Numbered from the stretch's first letter, positions 24,801 to 31,354 are shown. The stretch: DNA of 64,000 nt from Heterohyrax brucei (GCA_028571685.1 CM053140.1:55434201-55498200), one strand, 5' to 3'. Notes: generated from the sequence alone by a model not told the origin. Made by a program: numbers and translations.

Positions 24801-25193
24801 TGGCCTCTCGGTGGCGGAGATGACCACTGCTGCCCTGTGGTTTTCTGAGCTTTTTGGCCCTCAGGGTAAGCTGCTTGGTCAGAAGTTCTGCCTCCCTCAT
24901 GTCTGAGACTTTCTGTAGCCCCTGTGTTCTGGCATCTCTGCTCCTTGTGTCCTTTCACTTCTGCCCCTGGTGCTGGCGGGGCTAGACCAGCTTCTTGGGC
25001 CTGCCAGTCCCTGCCTGGGCCCTCCGCTCACACAGCTCTGCCTTCCAGGCTTGCGCAGTCTCGGACAAACCCTCAGGTCCTGGACATTGGACTGCCAGCC
25101 CATGACATCCATTACACCCGGTGCCTCTCACCTGTCAACTGGGATAAGCCTGATGGTGGTGGCACTGAACAGGATGACCTCTTCAGCTTCTGA
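757..25193 (+). CDS. LDLRAP1: LDLRAP1, low density lipoprotein receptor adaptor protein 1 (ARH), 9 coding exons
   Basis: The coding sequence is the join of 757-844, 11061-11203, 12300-12412, 15166-15280, 20908-20980, 21349-21435, 21906-22036, 23450-23484 and 25049-25193. All junctions are GT-AG, phases are consistent, and the product is 309 residues without internal stops, against 308 in human. It is a cytosolic endocytic adaptor. Its PTB domain (about residues 40-180, with YLGMT at 52-56) binds the FDNPVY signal of the LDL receptor and related receptors. A clathrin box LLDLE lies at 213-217. The C-terminal helix DEAFSRLAQSR (257-267; key F260, L263, R267) binds the AP-2 beta-appendage. Loss of function in human causes autosomal recessive hypercholesterolemia. 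The start lies in a strong context (G at -3, G at +4) and opens with MDALKSAGRALIRSPSLAKQ as in human. All key motifs are intact, so the gene looks functional. Family function is established knowledge; the exon model is read directly. Confidence 0.98.
2390..2500 (+). repeat. MIR fragment
   Basis: Core-to-3' MIR sequence: 'gagtcacttatcctt...cctgtttcctcatctgcaaaa', then a degenerate 'gggtgttagaagatta'. Confidence 0.75.
2690..2845 (+). repeat. MIR fragment
   Basis: Contains 'ttcaaatccctacc', 'ccccagtttcatcacatgtaaa' and the end-like 'cctggcgtagagg'. Strongly diverged. Confidence 0.65.
2880..3030 (-). repeat. MIR fragment, antisense
   Basis: Antisense MIR signature: 'gaactgaggctcaaggaagt', then 'agagctagcaagaagcagagctccaa'. 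Confidence 0.7.
3320..3395 (-). repeat. MIR fragment, antisense
   Basis: 'acactgaagcccagataag' followed by 'gcttgcctgaggtcacacag' is the typical antisense MIR core. Confidence 0.75.
3860..3906 (+). repeat. AfroSINE 3'-tail fragment
   Basis: Only the terminal block remains: 'gtagggtcactatgagtggg' followed by 'gatcaacttggtggcaacag'. Confidence 0.75.
4398..4553 (-). repeat. AfroSINE, long subfamily, antisense
   Basis: Reads 'gttcattctgacttagggttttcttggctgtca' through 'gaagcagatttccgggtcttt' to 'agcagccaagccctcagcc...caccaccgagg', the reverse complement of the long AfroSINE form. The 'gacagagtagaactg' segment is missing. Confidence 0.8.
4735..4830 (+). repeat. MIR fragment
   Basis: MIR 5' and core: 'gattcaggtcccagtgctgcc' then 'acgttgaacaagtgcccca'. 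Confidence 0.65.
4858..5018 (+). repeat. AfroSINE, near full length
   Basis: The tRNA-like head includes an intact B-box-like GGTTCGAAT near 4910. It continues with 'ctgctccttggaaac', 'gcagttctgttgtgg' and 'gggtcactcagagtagg', ending in 'caatggtaacaagttg'. It is a retroposon, not a tRNA gene. Confidence 0.88.
5036..5190 (+). repeat. AfroSINE, near full length
   Basis: Runs from 'ggaaaccctggtgggtaaca' through 'ctgctaacccaaaggttggc' and 'gcgctccttgggaaccctg' to 'ctatagggttgctgtgagtc'. Begins 18 bp after the previous copy in the same orientation. Confidence 0.9.
5235..5450 (-). repeat. MIR, antisense, fairly complete
   Basis: Antisense series: 'tatatgccaggtgctattctaag', 'cagtaaccccttgggctg', 'ttttatagtgagacagc' and 'gagccaggatttcaactcc'. 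Confidence 0.75.
5527..5708 (+). repeat. AfroSINE, long subfamily
   Basis: Head 'ggcacagtggttaagcgctc', the extra block 'gggagaaagaccaggcgatctgctgccg', then 'ttctatggggcaatcctcctctg' and 'gtgagttagaatcgactcag'. This longer internal segment separates it from the short copies at 5036 and 10775. Confidence 0.9.
6590..6616 (+). other. Predicted G-quadruplex motif in intron 1
   Basis: There are four G runs of at least four: 6590-6593, 6598-6601, 6604-6608 and 6613-6616. Their loops are 4, 2 and 4 nt, on the sense strand, so the motif would also be present in the pre-mRNA. More G runs follow downstream. Confidence 0.6.
7985..8145 (+). repeat. MIR
   Basis: 'cattgcctagtggtcagggg', 'cttcagagtcaggtagg', then 'gagcctcagcttcctcatctgc' and 'gatgggaatgaaagaatgcc'. 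Covers most of the consensus. Confidence 0.8.
9763..9965 (+). repeat. MIR
   Basis: 'ggtttgcattctgactcc', 'ctctcttaatctcagttttctg', 'tgataatacctacttcgcagga' and the 3'-end-like 'aagcattagcg'. Confidence 0.75.
9975..10140 (+). repeat. MIR fragment
   Basis: A second MIR directly after the previous one: 'gattcagatcttcactcttgcc', 'gagcctcggtgtttttgtc' and 'aaaatgggaatgataaaaag'. A short GTT-rich interruption splits it. Confidence 0.65.
10149..10720 (-). mobile_element. Mariner-derived foldback element, copy 1
   Basis: The left end has the mariner-type terminus 'aggtctgacaattaagtttg' and the right end its degenerate complement. On the minus strand, 10200-10487 still encodes recognisable transposase C-terminal sequence (LAPSDFFLY ... 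HFDDIQD), including the mariner PSDFFLF-type block. The outer ~185 bp at each end (about 10149-10335 and 10535-10720) are reverse complements of each other. The copy is therefore a palindromic, internally deleted, non-autonomous derivative about 570 bp long, against about 1.3 kb for an intact mariner. It cannot encode a full transposase. Confidence 0.85.
10775..10928 (+). repeat. AfroSINE, near full length, close to exon 2
   Basis: Opens with 'ggagccctggtggccctgtg', then 'gctgctcaccagaaggtggg', 'gctgctccttaggaacactg' and 'gggttgctatgagttgagac', ending in 'gatggcaacaaattt'. Its end lies about 130 bp before the exon 2 acceptor. Confidence 0.92.
11061..11203 (+). CDS. LDLRAP1: LDLRAP1 coding exon 2
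   Basis: Acceptor cctgtcccag|AG and donor ACA|gtgaga. Encodes residues 30-77, running into the first PTB strand and helix (KLPENWTDTRETLLEG, then KYLGMT at 51-56 and the EQPKGEELSAAA segment). Human has T where this copy has M just after GMT, and I where it has V before KRIVAT; both changes are conservative. Confidence 0.98.
11745..11850 (+). repeat. MIR fragment in intron 2
   Basis: 'cttgggcaagccacttaacctctctgaacctg' is near-consensus MIR core. Confidence 0.85.
11932..12118 (+). repeat. AfroSINE, long subfamily, diverged, in intron 2
   Basis: 'ggcagttccaaaccacccagcag', the long-form block 'cctggcgttctgcttctaaa', then 'ccatggagcacagttctgctctgc' and 'gtcactgtgagttaggatctg'. The head is degraded. 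It ends about 180 bp before exon 3. Confidence 0.82.
12300..12412 (+). CDS. LDLRAP1: LDLRAP1 coding exon 3
   Basis: Acceptor ctgctctcaag|GCT and donor TACAG|gtactc. Encodes residues 78-114 plus two bases of codon 115 (AKASGKKLQKVTLKVSPRGI...NQLIENVSIY), the central PTB beta-sheet. Human has ILTDNLT where this copy has ILIDSIT. Confidence 0.97.
12480..12600 (+). repeat. MIR fragment
   Basis: 'tagtttgctcatctgtaaaacagaag' with the flanking 'gattcaggctgtaccacttcc'. Confidence 0.7.
12788..13327 (-). mobile_element. Mariner-derived foldback element, copy 2
   Basis: Same architecture and orientation as the copy at 10149. The left terminus is 'cctgacaattaagtttacgaac' and the right terminus '...cttaattgtcagacct'. 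The minus-strand frame at 12894-13121 keeps transposase C-terminal residues (MPDLAPSDFFLYPKIKE...HFDDIQD). The left arm (about 12788-12960) and right arm (about 13160-13327) are mutually reverse complementary. About 540 bp, not autonomous. Confidence 0.87.
13430..13560 (-). repeat. MIR, antisense
   Basis: 'gtccattttacagatgaagaggctgaggcccgg' then 'ttgcccaaggtcttt', typical antisense MIR. Confidence 0.8.
13690..13990. repeat. L2-like LINE fragment
   Basis: 'ccaagtatttactggggtctgtgccag' followed by 'aggaaatctgggaagccctctta', in the order expected for L2. Old and diverged; assignment by eye only. Confidence 0.45.
14360..14570 (+). repeat. MIR, near full length
   Basis: 'cgctgcagtggttatggccc', 'ctcagctccgccactagctt', 'gaacctcggtttcctcatctggg' and 'atgataatgaacccatctcagaggg', ending in 'cattgcctgttacaca'. 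Confidence 0.88.
15166..15280 (+). CDS. LDLRAP1: LDLRAP1 coding exon 4
   Basis: Acceptor ttacctttcag|G and donor ATG|gtcagt. Encodes residues 115-153 (RISYCTADKMHDKVFAYIAQSQHN...CTKRKM), the PTB strands that form the peptide groove. Human reads QHNQSLECH where this copy reads QHNETLECH. Confidence 0.98.
15578..15735 (+). repeat. AfroSINE, diverged
   Basis: 'gacagtttgaacccacccagagg', then 'gccttgtggagcagttctgctctgc' and 'ggcattgccaggagtcagaagcaac'. The head is largely lost. Confidence 0.78.
15895..16080 (-). repeat. MIR, antisense
   Basis: 'gtggggatacaggttcatggaggcc' followed by 'gctgaaggcgatacagccagtcaggggcag', then a 'gcataaaccc' end. Confidence 0.65.
16447..17137 (-). mobile_element. MLT1-type MaLR LTR, antisense, interrupted
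   Basis: Left part: 'gttgctgctgtgacaaattac', 'gttagtggtttaaaaatagc' and 'gcttctggaggacagaagtc', the reverse complement of an MLT1 3' end. It resumes at 16862 with 'attccttgcctggtggccccat', then 'tgtgattatatcaggcccacc'. It finishes with 'gtctttgggagacattgtcc' and 'agcctgtcaca', the reverse complement of an MLT1 5' end. The 232 bp at 16613-16844 do not belong to the LTR. Confidence 0.75.
16613..16844 (+). repeat. Templated duplicate of 17105-17322 inserted in the MaLR LTR
   Basis: This stretch matches 17105 onward nearly base for base, including the last ~33 bp of the LTR, its 3' flank and a MIR (about seven substitutions over ~190 aligned bases by eye). It is bracketed by perfect 17-bp direct repeats TTTCTAGAGCTTCTGCA at 16596-16612 and 16845-16861. 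Because the duplicate carries the LTR edge plus non-LTR flank inside the LTR body, the 17.1-kb copy must be the source. A local 16-bp tandem (gtggtggaaggaccag) differs between the two copies. Confidence 0.85.
17105..17328 (+). repeat. Source copy of the intron 4 duplication (LTR edge plus MIR)
   Basis: Parent of 16613-16844. It contains the LTR boundary at about 17137 and a + strand MIR at about 17163-17310 ('gaagtgctgtgtaaccttggataag', 'ctgcttgtgcatcagtagaatgagg'). Confidence 0.8.
18225..18420. repeat. L2-like LINE fragment
   Basis: 'gttgagctttgaagggttgg' and 'cagaaagtaacatgcaaaaa' with 'tagtgtgactggtggttgagg', in L2 order but very diverged. Confidence 0.35.
19330..19800. promoter_or_regulatory. 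Candidate conserved non-coding element in intron 4
   Basis: A block of AT-rich, repeat-free sequence sharply unlike its GC-richer flanks. It has a perfect POU octamer ATGCAAAT (19338-19345), a second 'tttatgcaaaa' about 20 bp later, and several TAATTA/TTAATT homeodomain-type cores ('ggtaattagctcg', 'cttaattaccat', 'tctcaattaaatcg'). This composition is typical of deeply conserved enhancers; conservation itself cannot be seen in one sequence. Confidence 0.45.
20908..20980 (+). CDS. LDLRAP1: LDLRAP1 coding exon 5
   Basis: Acceptor cctgtttttcag|GCC and donor AAGGAAG|gtaagt. Encodes residues 154-177 plus the first base of codon 178: AQAVTLTVAQAFKVAFEFWQ, the C-terminal PTB helix that packs against the ligand peptide. 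This stretch matches what I recall of human. Confidence 0.98.
20981..21348 (+). other. LDLRAP1 intron 5
   Basis: Short intron, half of it a + strand MIR at about 21055-21225 ('gtctcggttttcccatctgaaaaatggg'). Confidence 0.85.
21055..21225 (+). repeat. MIR
   Basis: 'gcctggagtcagacatgaac', 'gtctcggttttcccatctg' and 'gcttgtaaggattaagtgaaat'. Confidence 0.82.
21349..21435 (+). CDS. LDLRAP1: LDLRAP1 coding exon 6
   Basis: Acceptor tggtctcgcag|AG and donor AGCT|gtgagt. Encodes residues 178-206: a charged EKEKREKANQEGG linker, then a variable segment (DAPGGAHRDSTPSVKS). This linker is the least conserved part of the protein. It appears one codon longer than human, which accounts for 309 against 308 residues. 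Confidence 0.95.
21436..21905 (+). other. LDLRAP1 intron 6
   Basis: A short intron with an AT-rich middle (about 21525-21720) that may be an old L1 3'-end remnant. Nothing else is recognisable. Confidence 0.6.
21906..22036 (+). CDS. LDLRAP1: LDLRAP1 coding exon 7 (clathrin box)
   Basis: Acceptor ccctcttag|TG and donor TGG|gtgagt. Encodes residues 207-250 (LVATGNLLDLEEMAKAPLSTVSAN...SNSSVVW). LLDLE at 213-217 is the canonical type I clathrin box that contacts the clathrin heavy-chain terminal domain. The exon ends in phase 0. Confidence 0.98.
22400..22545 (+). repeat. MIR fragment
   Basis: 'gctgtgtgactcagggcaag' and 'tctctgtgtctcagctttttt'. Confidence 0.78.
22545..22800 (-). repeat. Old L1 3' UTR fragment, antisense
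   Basis: 'ttggaaataatttcagacctc', 'tgttacaaaaatagcacaagg', 'gttcccccagtgttaacgtc' and 'ggacccagtgcagggtcatg' follow the antisense L1M 3' UTR order. Confidence 0.65.
23085..23220 (-). repeat. MIR, antisense
   Basis: 'gtgacttgcccgaggtctcccaggc' with 'cacagctgggagttgtaccc'. Confidence 0.75.
23450..23484 (+). CDS. LDLRAP1: LDLRAP1 coding exon 8 (AP-2 motif, first half)
   Basis: A 35-base micro-exon with acceptor tttccctcaag|GAG and donor TCAAG|gtaata. Encodes residues 251-261 (ELDDGLDEAFS) plus two bases of R262. The AP-2 beta-appendage helix motif is split here: D257, E258 and F260 come from this exon, and L263 and R267 from the next. Confidence 0.97.
23485..25048 (+). other. LDLRAP1 intron 8
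   Basis: Contains an old LINE-like block near 23620-23790 ('gaatacctccaggggcagggagctcac') and an AT-rich old repeat at about 24310-24620. No afrotherian insertions and no extra exon. Confidence 0.6.
25049..25193 (+). CDS. LDLRAP1: LDLRAP1 coding exon 9 and stop
   Basis: Acceptor ctgccttccag|GC. Encodes residues 262-309 and the TGA at 25191-25193. RLAQSRTNPQ completes the AP-2 motif, and the C-terminus ends EQDDLFSF exactly as in human. Differences from human cluster in the spacer between these motifs. Confidence 0.98.
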
Positions 25194-26094
25194 GGGCCTG
25201 GGGCTCGTGGAACGTGACCGACCACTACATGAAACAGACCAAAGCCGTGGTGGCAGGGAGCCAGCTCCTGGGCCCACGTCGCACCCTCATCCAGTCTGCA
25301 AAAGTGTCAGCCTTCACGTCAAAGCTGTAGCCAGTCATGCAGAGGGAAAGAGGGCTTTTCTTTTCACCCCACCCTCTCTAAGAACTGAAAGATTCCTTGA
25401 ATATTTATTCAGTGACTCCTGGTTCATGCTCGGAAGCCAGTTTTGCGTCAGCTGCATCTCCCGCTGTGTAACACGTGCAGTGTGATAACCAGCTTCCTGT
25501 TCGCGCTCTTCATCAGACACGCTCCGTTCCGGCTGTGCAGTGTCTGGACATGACCAAAGTGTTGTTTGTACCTTCTTCCTAAGGACCCGGATTTCCCTGG
25601 AGGCAGCCCTGCCCCTTGCTGAAAGCAGCTGAGTTGTAGTCTTCTGAGCACAGGAGGGCATACAGAACCTCAGGAGAGGACTGTGTCCTCAAGCCCACTT
25701 TCCGTGGGGCCGCAACAGGCCTGGGCTTGAGCCCCTGGACCCAGGAGCCCTCAGAGACAGGGTGGGCCTTGACCAAGGACAGCGTGTAGCTTGGCGCTCT
25801 ACAGCGCAAACGGCTCACTGGTGCTCCCTTGAACAGAGCTTTTTTACTGCTTTTCTTCCAGGAGAAGGGGCCCAAAGTCCCTGTGGGGGATCCCCATCAA
25901 TGCATGGAGCCAGTGTGACTAGCCACCCTCAGACTCCCAGAGTCTGTGACTGGGGATCATGGCTGTGACTGGCCCACATCAGGTCCCCACCCCCATCTCC
26001 TGTCATAACGACAGTTTGCCTGCTTTTCTCTTGTGTTTGTATATGTGAATTTTTCTGAACCCCACCTCCCCATCCTTCCTGTGTGAAACCTCAT

Positions 26095-26225
26095 ACCTAC
26101 ATCCACTTAAAAATATTGTATTGCCATTATATAGATGAGGAAACTGAGGCCACAGTGAGGAAGAGGTTGAATCAAGAGTAGAACTCAGATCTGACGCCAA
26201 AGCTGCTTTCACCGCGCCCACTTCC
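26095..26225 (-). repeat. MIR inside the LDLRAP1 3' UTR
   Basis: 'tatatagatgaggaaactgaggc' and 'gagtagaactcagatctgacgcc', antisense to the mRNA. Confidence 0.82.
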
Positions 26226-27055
26226 TGCAACTCACACCTCCTCTTACTTTTTTCCCTAGCTTTGTTGTCCTCCCAGGAACCAAAAAACCCTAGCTATTTT
26301 CTGACCAAAATGTGTTTCATAACAAACCATCTGGTGCCTTTCTACACAGAACTGGCAGAAGCCTCAGTGCCCTGCTAGCTGTCTCGCTGTTGATTTCCGT
26401 GAAAATGGAAGTGTTTGAAGTCTGCTAATTCAGAGGGTGAAACAAAATCAAACTCTGTAAGCATCATGCTGTCCTCTTTCCTGACACTGAGACCCTGGGT
26501 TGGGACATACCAGCAGCAGTCTGTCATCAGAGTCTCTTTCCTTCCTCCCCCTTTCACCCTCAGGGGGCTCCCAGCATCCTGAAAACCCAGCAAAGCTGCA
26601 AGCATCTTCCGGCCTGAGGTACCTGCCGGTGGCCTGGCTCAGAGCAGGTTTCACAAGCTCAGGAAAAACACACAACAGTTTCTTAAAAGCCACTCAACTA
26701 ATCAAGACACATTAGAGACCAAATCCCCAGTGATGGGGTGCAGTGGGGTCTTAATCAGAATATAAGGATAACCTCCTGTCCCGGCCTGGCTCCTGCCACC
26801 TCCCTACCTCAGACCTCTTCGATGTCAGCCTCTGTGTTTGTCATAAGGCAACAAGGTTTGGGTGTGACACAGACTGCATGGCACGAGGGACCAGGAACCC
26901 TGCGGAGGACTGCTGTGTTAGTGAGCGATGCCATGGCCTTCACCCCTGTGTCTTGTGGACAGTCTGTCGGTGTGCTCTCCATGTGTCTGCAGATAAGCCT
27001 TGGTTGTACTGTGCTTTTTGTGATGCTGTAAAGACAGTTCCAGTGAAGAAAAAAT

Positions 27056-27061
27056 AATAAA
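27056..27061 (+). terminator. LDLRAP1: LDLRAP1 polyadenylation signal AATAAA
   Basis: Canonical AATAAA preceded by an A-rich run. G/T-rich sequence follows within 40 bp ('ggtggagttggcctgg') and again at about 27130 and 27160, fitting a downstream element. Cleavage is expected near 27075-27085. Confidence 0.9.
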
Positions 27062-27514
27062 TGTTCCCCTCTTGAAAAACAGGCAGCATTTAGGTGGAGT
27101 TGGCCTGGACATTGGCCGCACACATTGGGTGGGGGCATTCAGCCGCCTCTTAGCAATGGGTGTGTGTGTGATGAGGTGGCCTTTGGGTGATTGACTGAGG
27201 CAAGTGTGGTAATCCTGTGTGTCAGCACTGAAGGAGCCTCTGAGAACCCTGGTCCAGGGTATGTGGCCAGGGGCTTGTAAGCCCCTTGAAATCTATGTAA
27301 GCTTCTGTGTGGAACCCCACATGTGCTTTTTGCCCCAGAAATATTCACTGACAGACCTAGTCTGCTGGCAATGAGCCAGGGCTGGGCTCAGTGCTGCGAC
27401 TGCAGTCCCCGCAGGGTCCAGATGAATGTGGCCTGGCTTGAGTGTGACGGGACTGGGACAAGGTGTGGTGGGAAATATGTTTAGTGATGAGTGACGTGGG
27501 TGCCCCCAGGCCTG

Positions 27515-27640
27515 GCACTGCAGCTTGGGAGCTGTGGCAGTGGATCAGTCACCTCCTTCCTTGAGTCTCAGTGCCCTCGTCTGTGAAGAAGGTACAGTAG
27601 CACTTCTTCCTCTGCCCCTGGGTTTTGTGAGACTCAGGTG
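27515..27640 (+). repeat. MIR fragment
   Basis: 'gtgccctcgtctgtgaagaaggtac' after 'cttccttgagtctca'. Confidence 0.7.
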
Positions 27641-27744
27641 ACTATTATCATATGATGACCCTTGGAAAATGGACAGTGTCAGTTCTACCTTTTAGTAGTT
27701 TAGCTCAGGAGCAAAAGGCAGTACTGCTTAAAAAGGGTAAAATT

Positions 27745-27880
27745 CATAACTACTGTCACTGAGCTCTTAATATATGCCAAGCACAGTGCTGAGCTCCTAA
27801 CCTATTAACAGTCCTGTTGGGTCCAGTCTTCCTTGACTGCTGAGGAGATGAAGGCTTGGAGAGGAAGGCAGGGTCACGTG
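27745..27880 (-). repeat. MIR-family fragment, antisense
   Basis: 'taatatatgccaagcacagtgctgagc', then 'gctgaggagatgaaggcttgga'. Confidence 0.65.
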
Positions 27881-28144
27881 TCGTGGACTTTGCAGAGCCC
27901 CAGCCTAGACACGTTTCTGTGTGACCCTCAGCTCCCGCCACATCCTGGCTTCCCAGGAGCTGAATCTGTGGTCAGGCTGCCTGTGGATCCTCTGCGTAGT
28001 GACCTTTGTGGAAAGTCTACTCTCTTCAGGGTCCTAGTTCCAGGGACACCCCAGACCTCTGCCCTCCCCGGCTTGGCCGTGGCTGTAGGGTCTGCTCAGG
28101 CATTTCTGTCTGTGCCGTTCAAGCAGTGATGTTTAAAAGTGCAG

Positions 28145-28210
28145 AACCCGGGGGCGGAGCCCCGCGTGGTGGCCGTCGGGCGGGCGGACTGTGAATTCCG
28201 AGTGGATCGA
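28145..28210. promoter_or_regulatory. Isolated CpG cluster
   Basis: About ten CpGs fall in 65 bp ('gggggcggagccccgcg', 'ggccgtcgggcgggcgg') inside an otherwise CpG-depleted intergenic stretch about 1.1 kb past the LDLRAP1 end. No ORF or exon is attached. A small regulatory element is possible. Confidence 0.3.
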
Positions 28211-28639
28211 AGATGACTAAGAAATTCTCTCCTTTCTTCTTTTCTCATAATCTGAAAAGACACCCAACAAGTTCATCTTTCAGTTTAAATTTGGCCAGCA
28301 TCTTTAGTCTCCAGATGTCTCAAATTATGAATCCTGAGCACCCGCCGTCGTCTGCTCTTTCATGCATAACGGATGAAGCTGGGAAGAACAAAGTCGCCTT
28401 TCAGGTTTGACGTGACCTTCATCTTCAGTGGGTAGATGTTGGGGTCTTCTCTCCCAGGAGGAGAAACCAGCTCACTTATGTCTCTCCCACGACTTTTCCA
28501 CCAGCCCTGATGGGGAGTCTGGGCTGCTTCCATGTGAGTTGGCATCTGGTCTTCTCCTGGCCTTCCTCCCTCCTTCCACCTCTCCCTTTATGTGTCAGAA
28601 GAGACGGCCTGCTTGTCCATTAGGAAACAGACCTCCCTT

Positions 28640-28820
28640 CAGTGCTTACCACACTGGATGTTAGGCCCTCACGACATCCTCCAAGGTGGGTGGTCATGCT
28701 TCTGTTTTTGAAATGGGACAACTGCGGGTCAAAGGGTAAGTGAATTGATCAAAGTCTCACAGCCAGTTGGAGGGAGGGGACACCTGGGGTGGAACCCCAG
28801 TGTGTCTGAATCCACAGTTT
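28640..28820 (-). repeat. MIR, antisense
   Basis: 'gaaatgggacaactgcgggtcaaaggg' and 'caaagtctcacagccagttgg' with 'ggaaccccagtgtgtctg'. Confidence 0.75.
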
Positions 28821-29224
28821 ATGTGTGGAGACTGCTTCTGTAGAATAAAGAGCAAACCCAAGCCAAGCTGCCCATGCCTGCTCTGCTGTGCCAGGAGATG
28901 GACAGGGCCACAAAACAGCCTTCCCAAGGGACTGCCCGTTGGGTCTACTCTGGACATGCCCGTCACATCAGGGTGTGCCTTATTGCATCAGGCCTCCCTT
29001 ATTGCCACCAGCGGGCATTGCCCAGTCTGTGACAGGACCCCAAATGAGCTTCCATGTCCTGAAGGGAAGAAGGCTTCCTCTAGGAGCAGACTCTCCCATG
29101 CCCTGAGGCAGTGAATGCCAGCCACAGGGTAGGCTGGAGGGCGGAGAAAAACATCTCTGGAACACAAGCAGCAACTACGCACATTGACAAGTTTCGGCTG
29201 CAGCACAGTGACTGCCTGTAGGTG

Positions 29225-29330
29225 TTATTCTCCCATTGTAGGGGAGATGACACTGAGGTCCACAGAAGTTATATGACCTGCCACCTCCACACAACTGCTA
29301 AGAAGAAGCAGATGTGGGATTCAGCACGCT
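29225..29330 (-). repeat. MIR, antisense
   Basis: 'ttgtaggggagatgacactgaggtc', followed by a degenerate 'ccacacaactgctaagaagaag'. Confidence 0.7.
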
Positions 29331-30404
29331 GTCCAGGGGTGGCCTTGCCAGCCCTCTGCAGGCTACAGCAGCATTTGGAGAACACAAAGACCTGTCTGTG
29401 TGGCAGCTCCTGGGCCAGCACAAGGCAACTCTGAGGTCGCCAGAATATTGTCAAGCATTTGGAAATGGGATGGAAAAAAGAATGGTGCTTATAAGCTCCC
29501 AGCAACACTAACTTGTAATTTATGTTTCTTACCCTCTCAGGCCTTAGTTTCCTGCCTTAGCCCCTCTTCATTGGGATACCAGCCTGAGAGCTGTGAGGGT
29601 TTGGACCAATGGGAAGCCCTCAGACCAGTGCCCTGCACAGAGGTGCTAGAGCAGCTTGATGCCTTCACTCCCCTGCTAAGAGACATGACTGTCAAGAGTC
29701 CTGGTTGCCGGGAAGTGATTGTGACTGCACTTGCTGAGGCTCAGCCTGGAATGCTGAGACAGCTCTTGCCCTTGACCTTTCCATAGTCCAGAGATTGTAG
29801 ATTGCGGTACCCGATAAAGGGCTTGGCCATGGGGTAGATTTGCACTGCACCGGGGGCCACATGAAGTCAGAGCTGAGGATGGTGGCTGGGGAAGTCAGGG
29901 AGGTGTGTCAGCCGGGCCTTGAGAACACTGAAGGTTGGAGAGATTTCTCTGTTGGACCCATGAGGTCAGGGCCTGTGCGTGGCTGTGTCACCTGGTGCAG
30001 GGTAGCTAATAGAAGCAGCCCAGCTTCCTGTGAGCCCTGCTGTGCCAAGGGGCAGCCCTGGCACAGCAAGCAGAACTGGAGCATTGACAGCTGCACGGTC
30101 CACTTAGCAGGCTGTCTGGTCAGAAGGCAGGCCGGTCTTGTGCAGACTTACCTGTGCACAGTAGGCCCCATGCTGTGGGTCCCAATCACACGCAGACCGC
30201 GGGGCTGCACCTCACTGCAGCAGTGTATTGGATCTCCGCTAGCAAGCACACAGCCCCAGCCTGGCTTAATCAAACATGTGGGGCCTACTCTCTAACCTCA
30301 CCAGGGATCTGGGTTTTCAAAATGCCCTTAAAGTAAGATGCCCAAGGGGTCGTGCTGAAAGAGCCCCTAACAGCCCTCCAGCCCAGCCACCCAGTTTGTT
30401 CACT

Positions 30405-30520
30405 GCTGGGAAATGGAGGCCCACAGGTGAACAGGTCTGTCCAAGGCCATGCAGGCGGCTAAGAAGCAGAACTGGAATTTGCACCCCTTTCTCTTCATGG
30501 ACCCCAGGCCCAGCCCCCTG
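30405..30520 (-). repeat. MIR, antisense
   Basis: 'gggaaatggaggcccacaggtg', 'aggcggctaagaagcagaactggaatttgcac'. Confidence 0.75.
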
Positions 30521-30739
30521 TCCACCCCATCTCCCCAGGAGAGGGCCATATGCTTGACGTCTGTGGGGCTTGTGGGGCAGTGGAGATAATTATGACAAGA
30601 AGAGACTGGAAAAAAGGACCTTGGTGAATTCTTGAGCACATAATGAGCGTCAACTCATCACGCGTCTCTTCACTCTCCCGCCTCAAGGGCCCCAAGGCCT
30701 CATCTGCAGCGCGAGCTGGCGACACAGCTGCCTGGAAGA

Positions 30740-30985
30740 GACAGCGCAGGCTGGTGGTTACGAGCTCAGCCTCGGGAGCAGAGCGGGCTGCGCCTGATCC
30801 GTCCTGGCTTGGCCGCTTCCTAGGTGTGTGACTTTGGCCAAGCGACCTGCAAATCGTATGCTTCAGTTTCCTTGTGGGTTGATAACACTCCTGTCCAAAT
30901 AGGGTTGTTGTGAGGAGTCCCTGAGTTACTAGAAGGATTCGTGTGAAGTGCTGAGAACACCTTTCACTGTTGTCACCATTGTGGT
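30740..30985 (+). repeat. MIR, near full length
   Basis: 'gctggtggttacgagctcagcctcgggagcagag', 'gtgtgtgactttggccaagcg', 'gcttcagtttccttgtggg' and 'ggttgttgtgaggagtccctga'. Confidence 0.85.
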
Positions 30986-31354
30986 CACTGCTGAGGGCAG
31001 GGTGGGGGGCTGGGCAGGGCTCCCCTAATGTACAGCAAAGTTGGGGAGGGGTCAATTATGTGCCAAAAACACCCACCTGGAGGCCACTGTGTTGCATACT
31101 CTGGCCCTCCTCACCATCAAACTGTGCCCTCACGAGGAGCTCAAGGGGCCCCAGGCTCAGCATTCGGTCAGGAAAGCATCCCTTTCTAGGTGTTTCAGGA
31201 AGGAAGGTATTCAGCACAGGGAACTGGCTGTCAAAACCACTGGAAACACTGGGGTGTGGAGGAGGTCCCGGCAGGGGTTCAGGGAGTCAGGAGTGAGTAC
31301 AGGGAACTGCTGCCCTCGTCTCGGCCACCCCCTGCCGCTGCGACCTTGAATGCG

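Larger units (their letters stand above)
25194..27080 (+). other. LDLRAP1: LDLRAP1 3' UTR (approx. 1.9 kb)
   Basis: The region runs from the stop codon to the poly(A) signal without another strong AATAAA. It holds an AU-rich ATTTA (25403-25407), an antisense MIR (26095-26225) and otherwise unique sequence. The stretch before the signal resembles the end of human LDLRAP1 mRNA as I remember it. The exact cleavage site is inferred. Confidence 0.85.
27081..31340. other. Intergenic, old repeats only
   Basis: No exon recognised. MIRs lie at 27515, 27745, 28640, 29225, 30405 and 30740, and a short CpG cluster at 28145-28210. No AfroSINE, RTE or mariner is visible. Confidence 0.7.

Noticed and set aside
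28888-29106. Short + strand frames downstream of LDLRAP1 as alternative terminal exons
   Set aside because: They lie beyond the poly(A) signal, lack conserved acceptors and do not resemble any LDLRAP1 isoform I know.
30495-31055. 186-codon minus-strand ORF
   Set aside because: Overlaps an antisense reading of a MIR, with no known domain.
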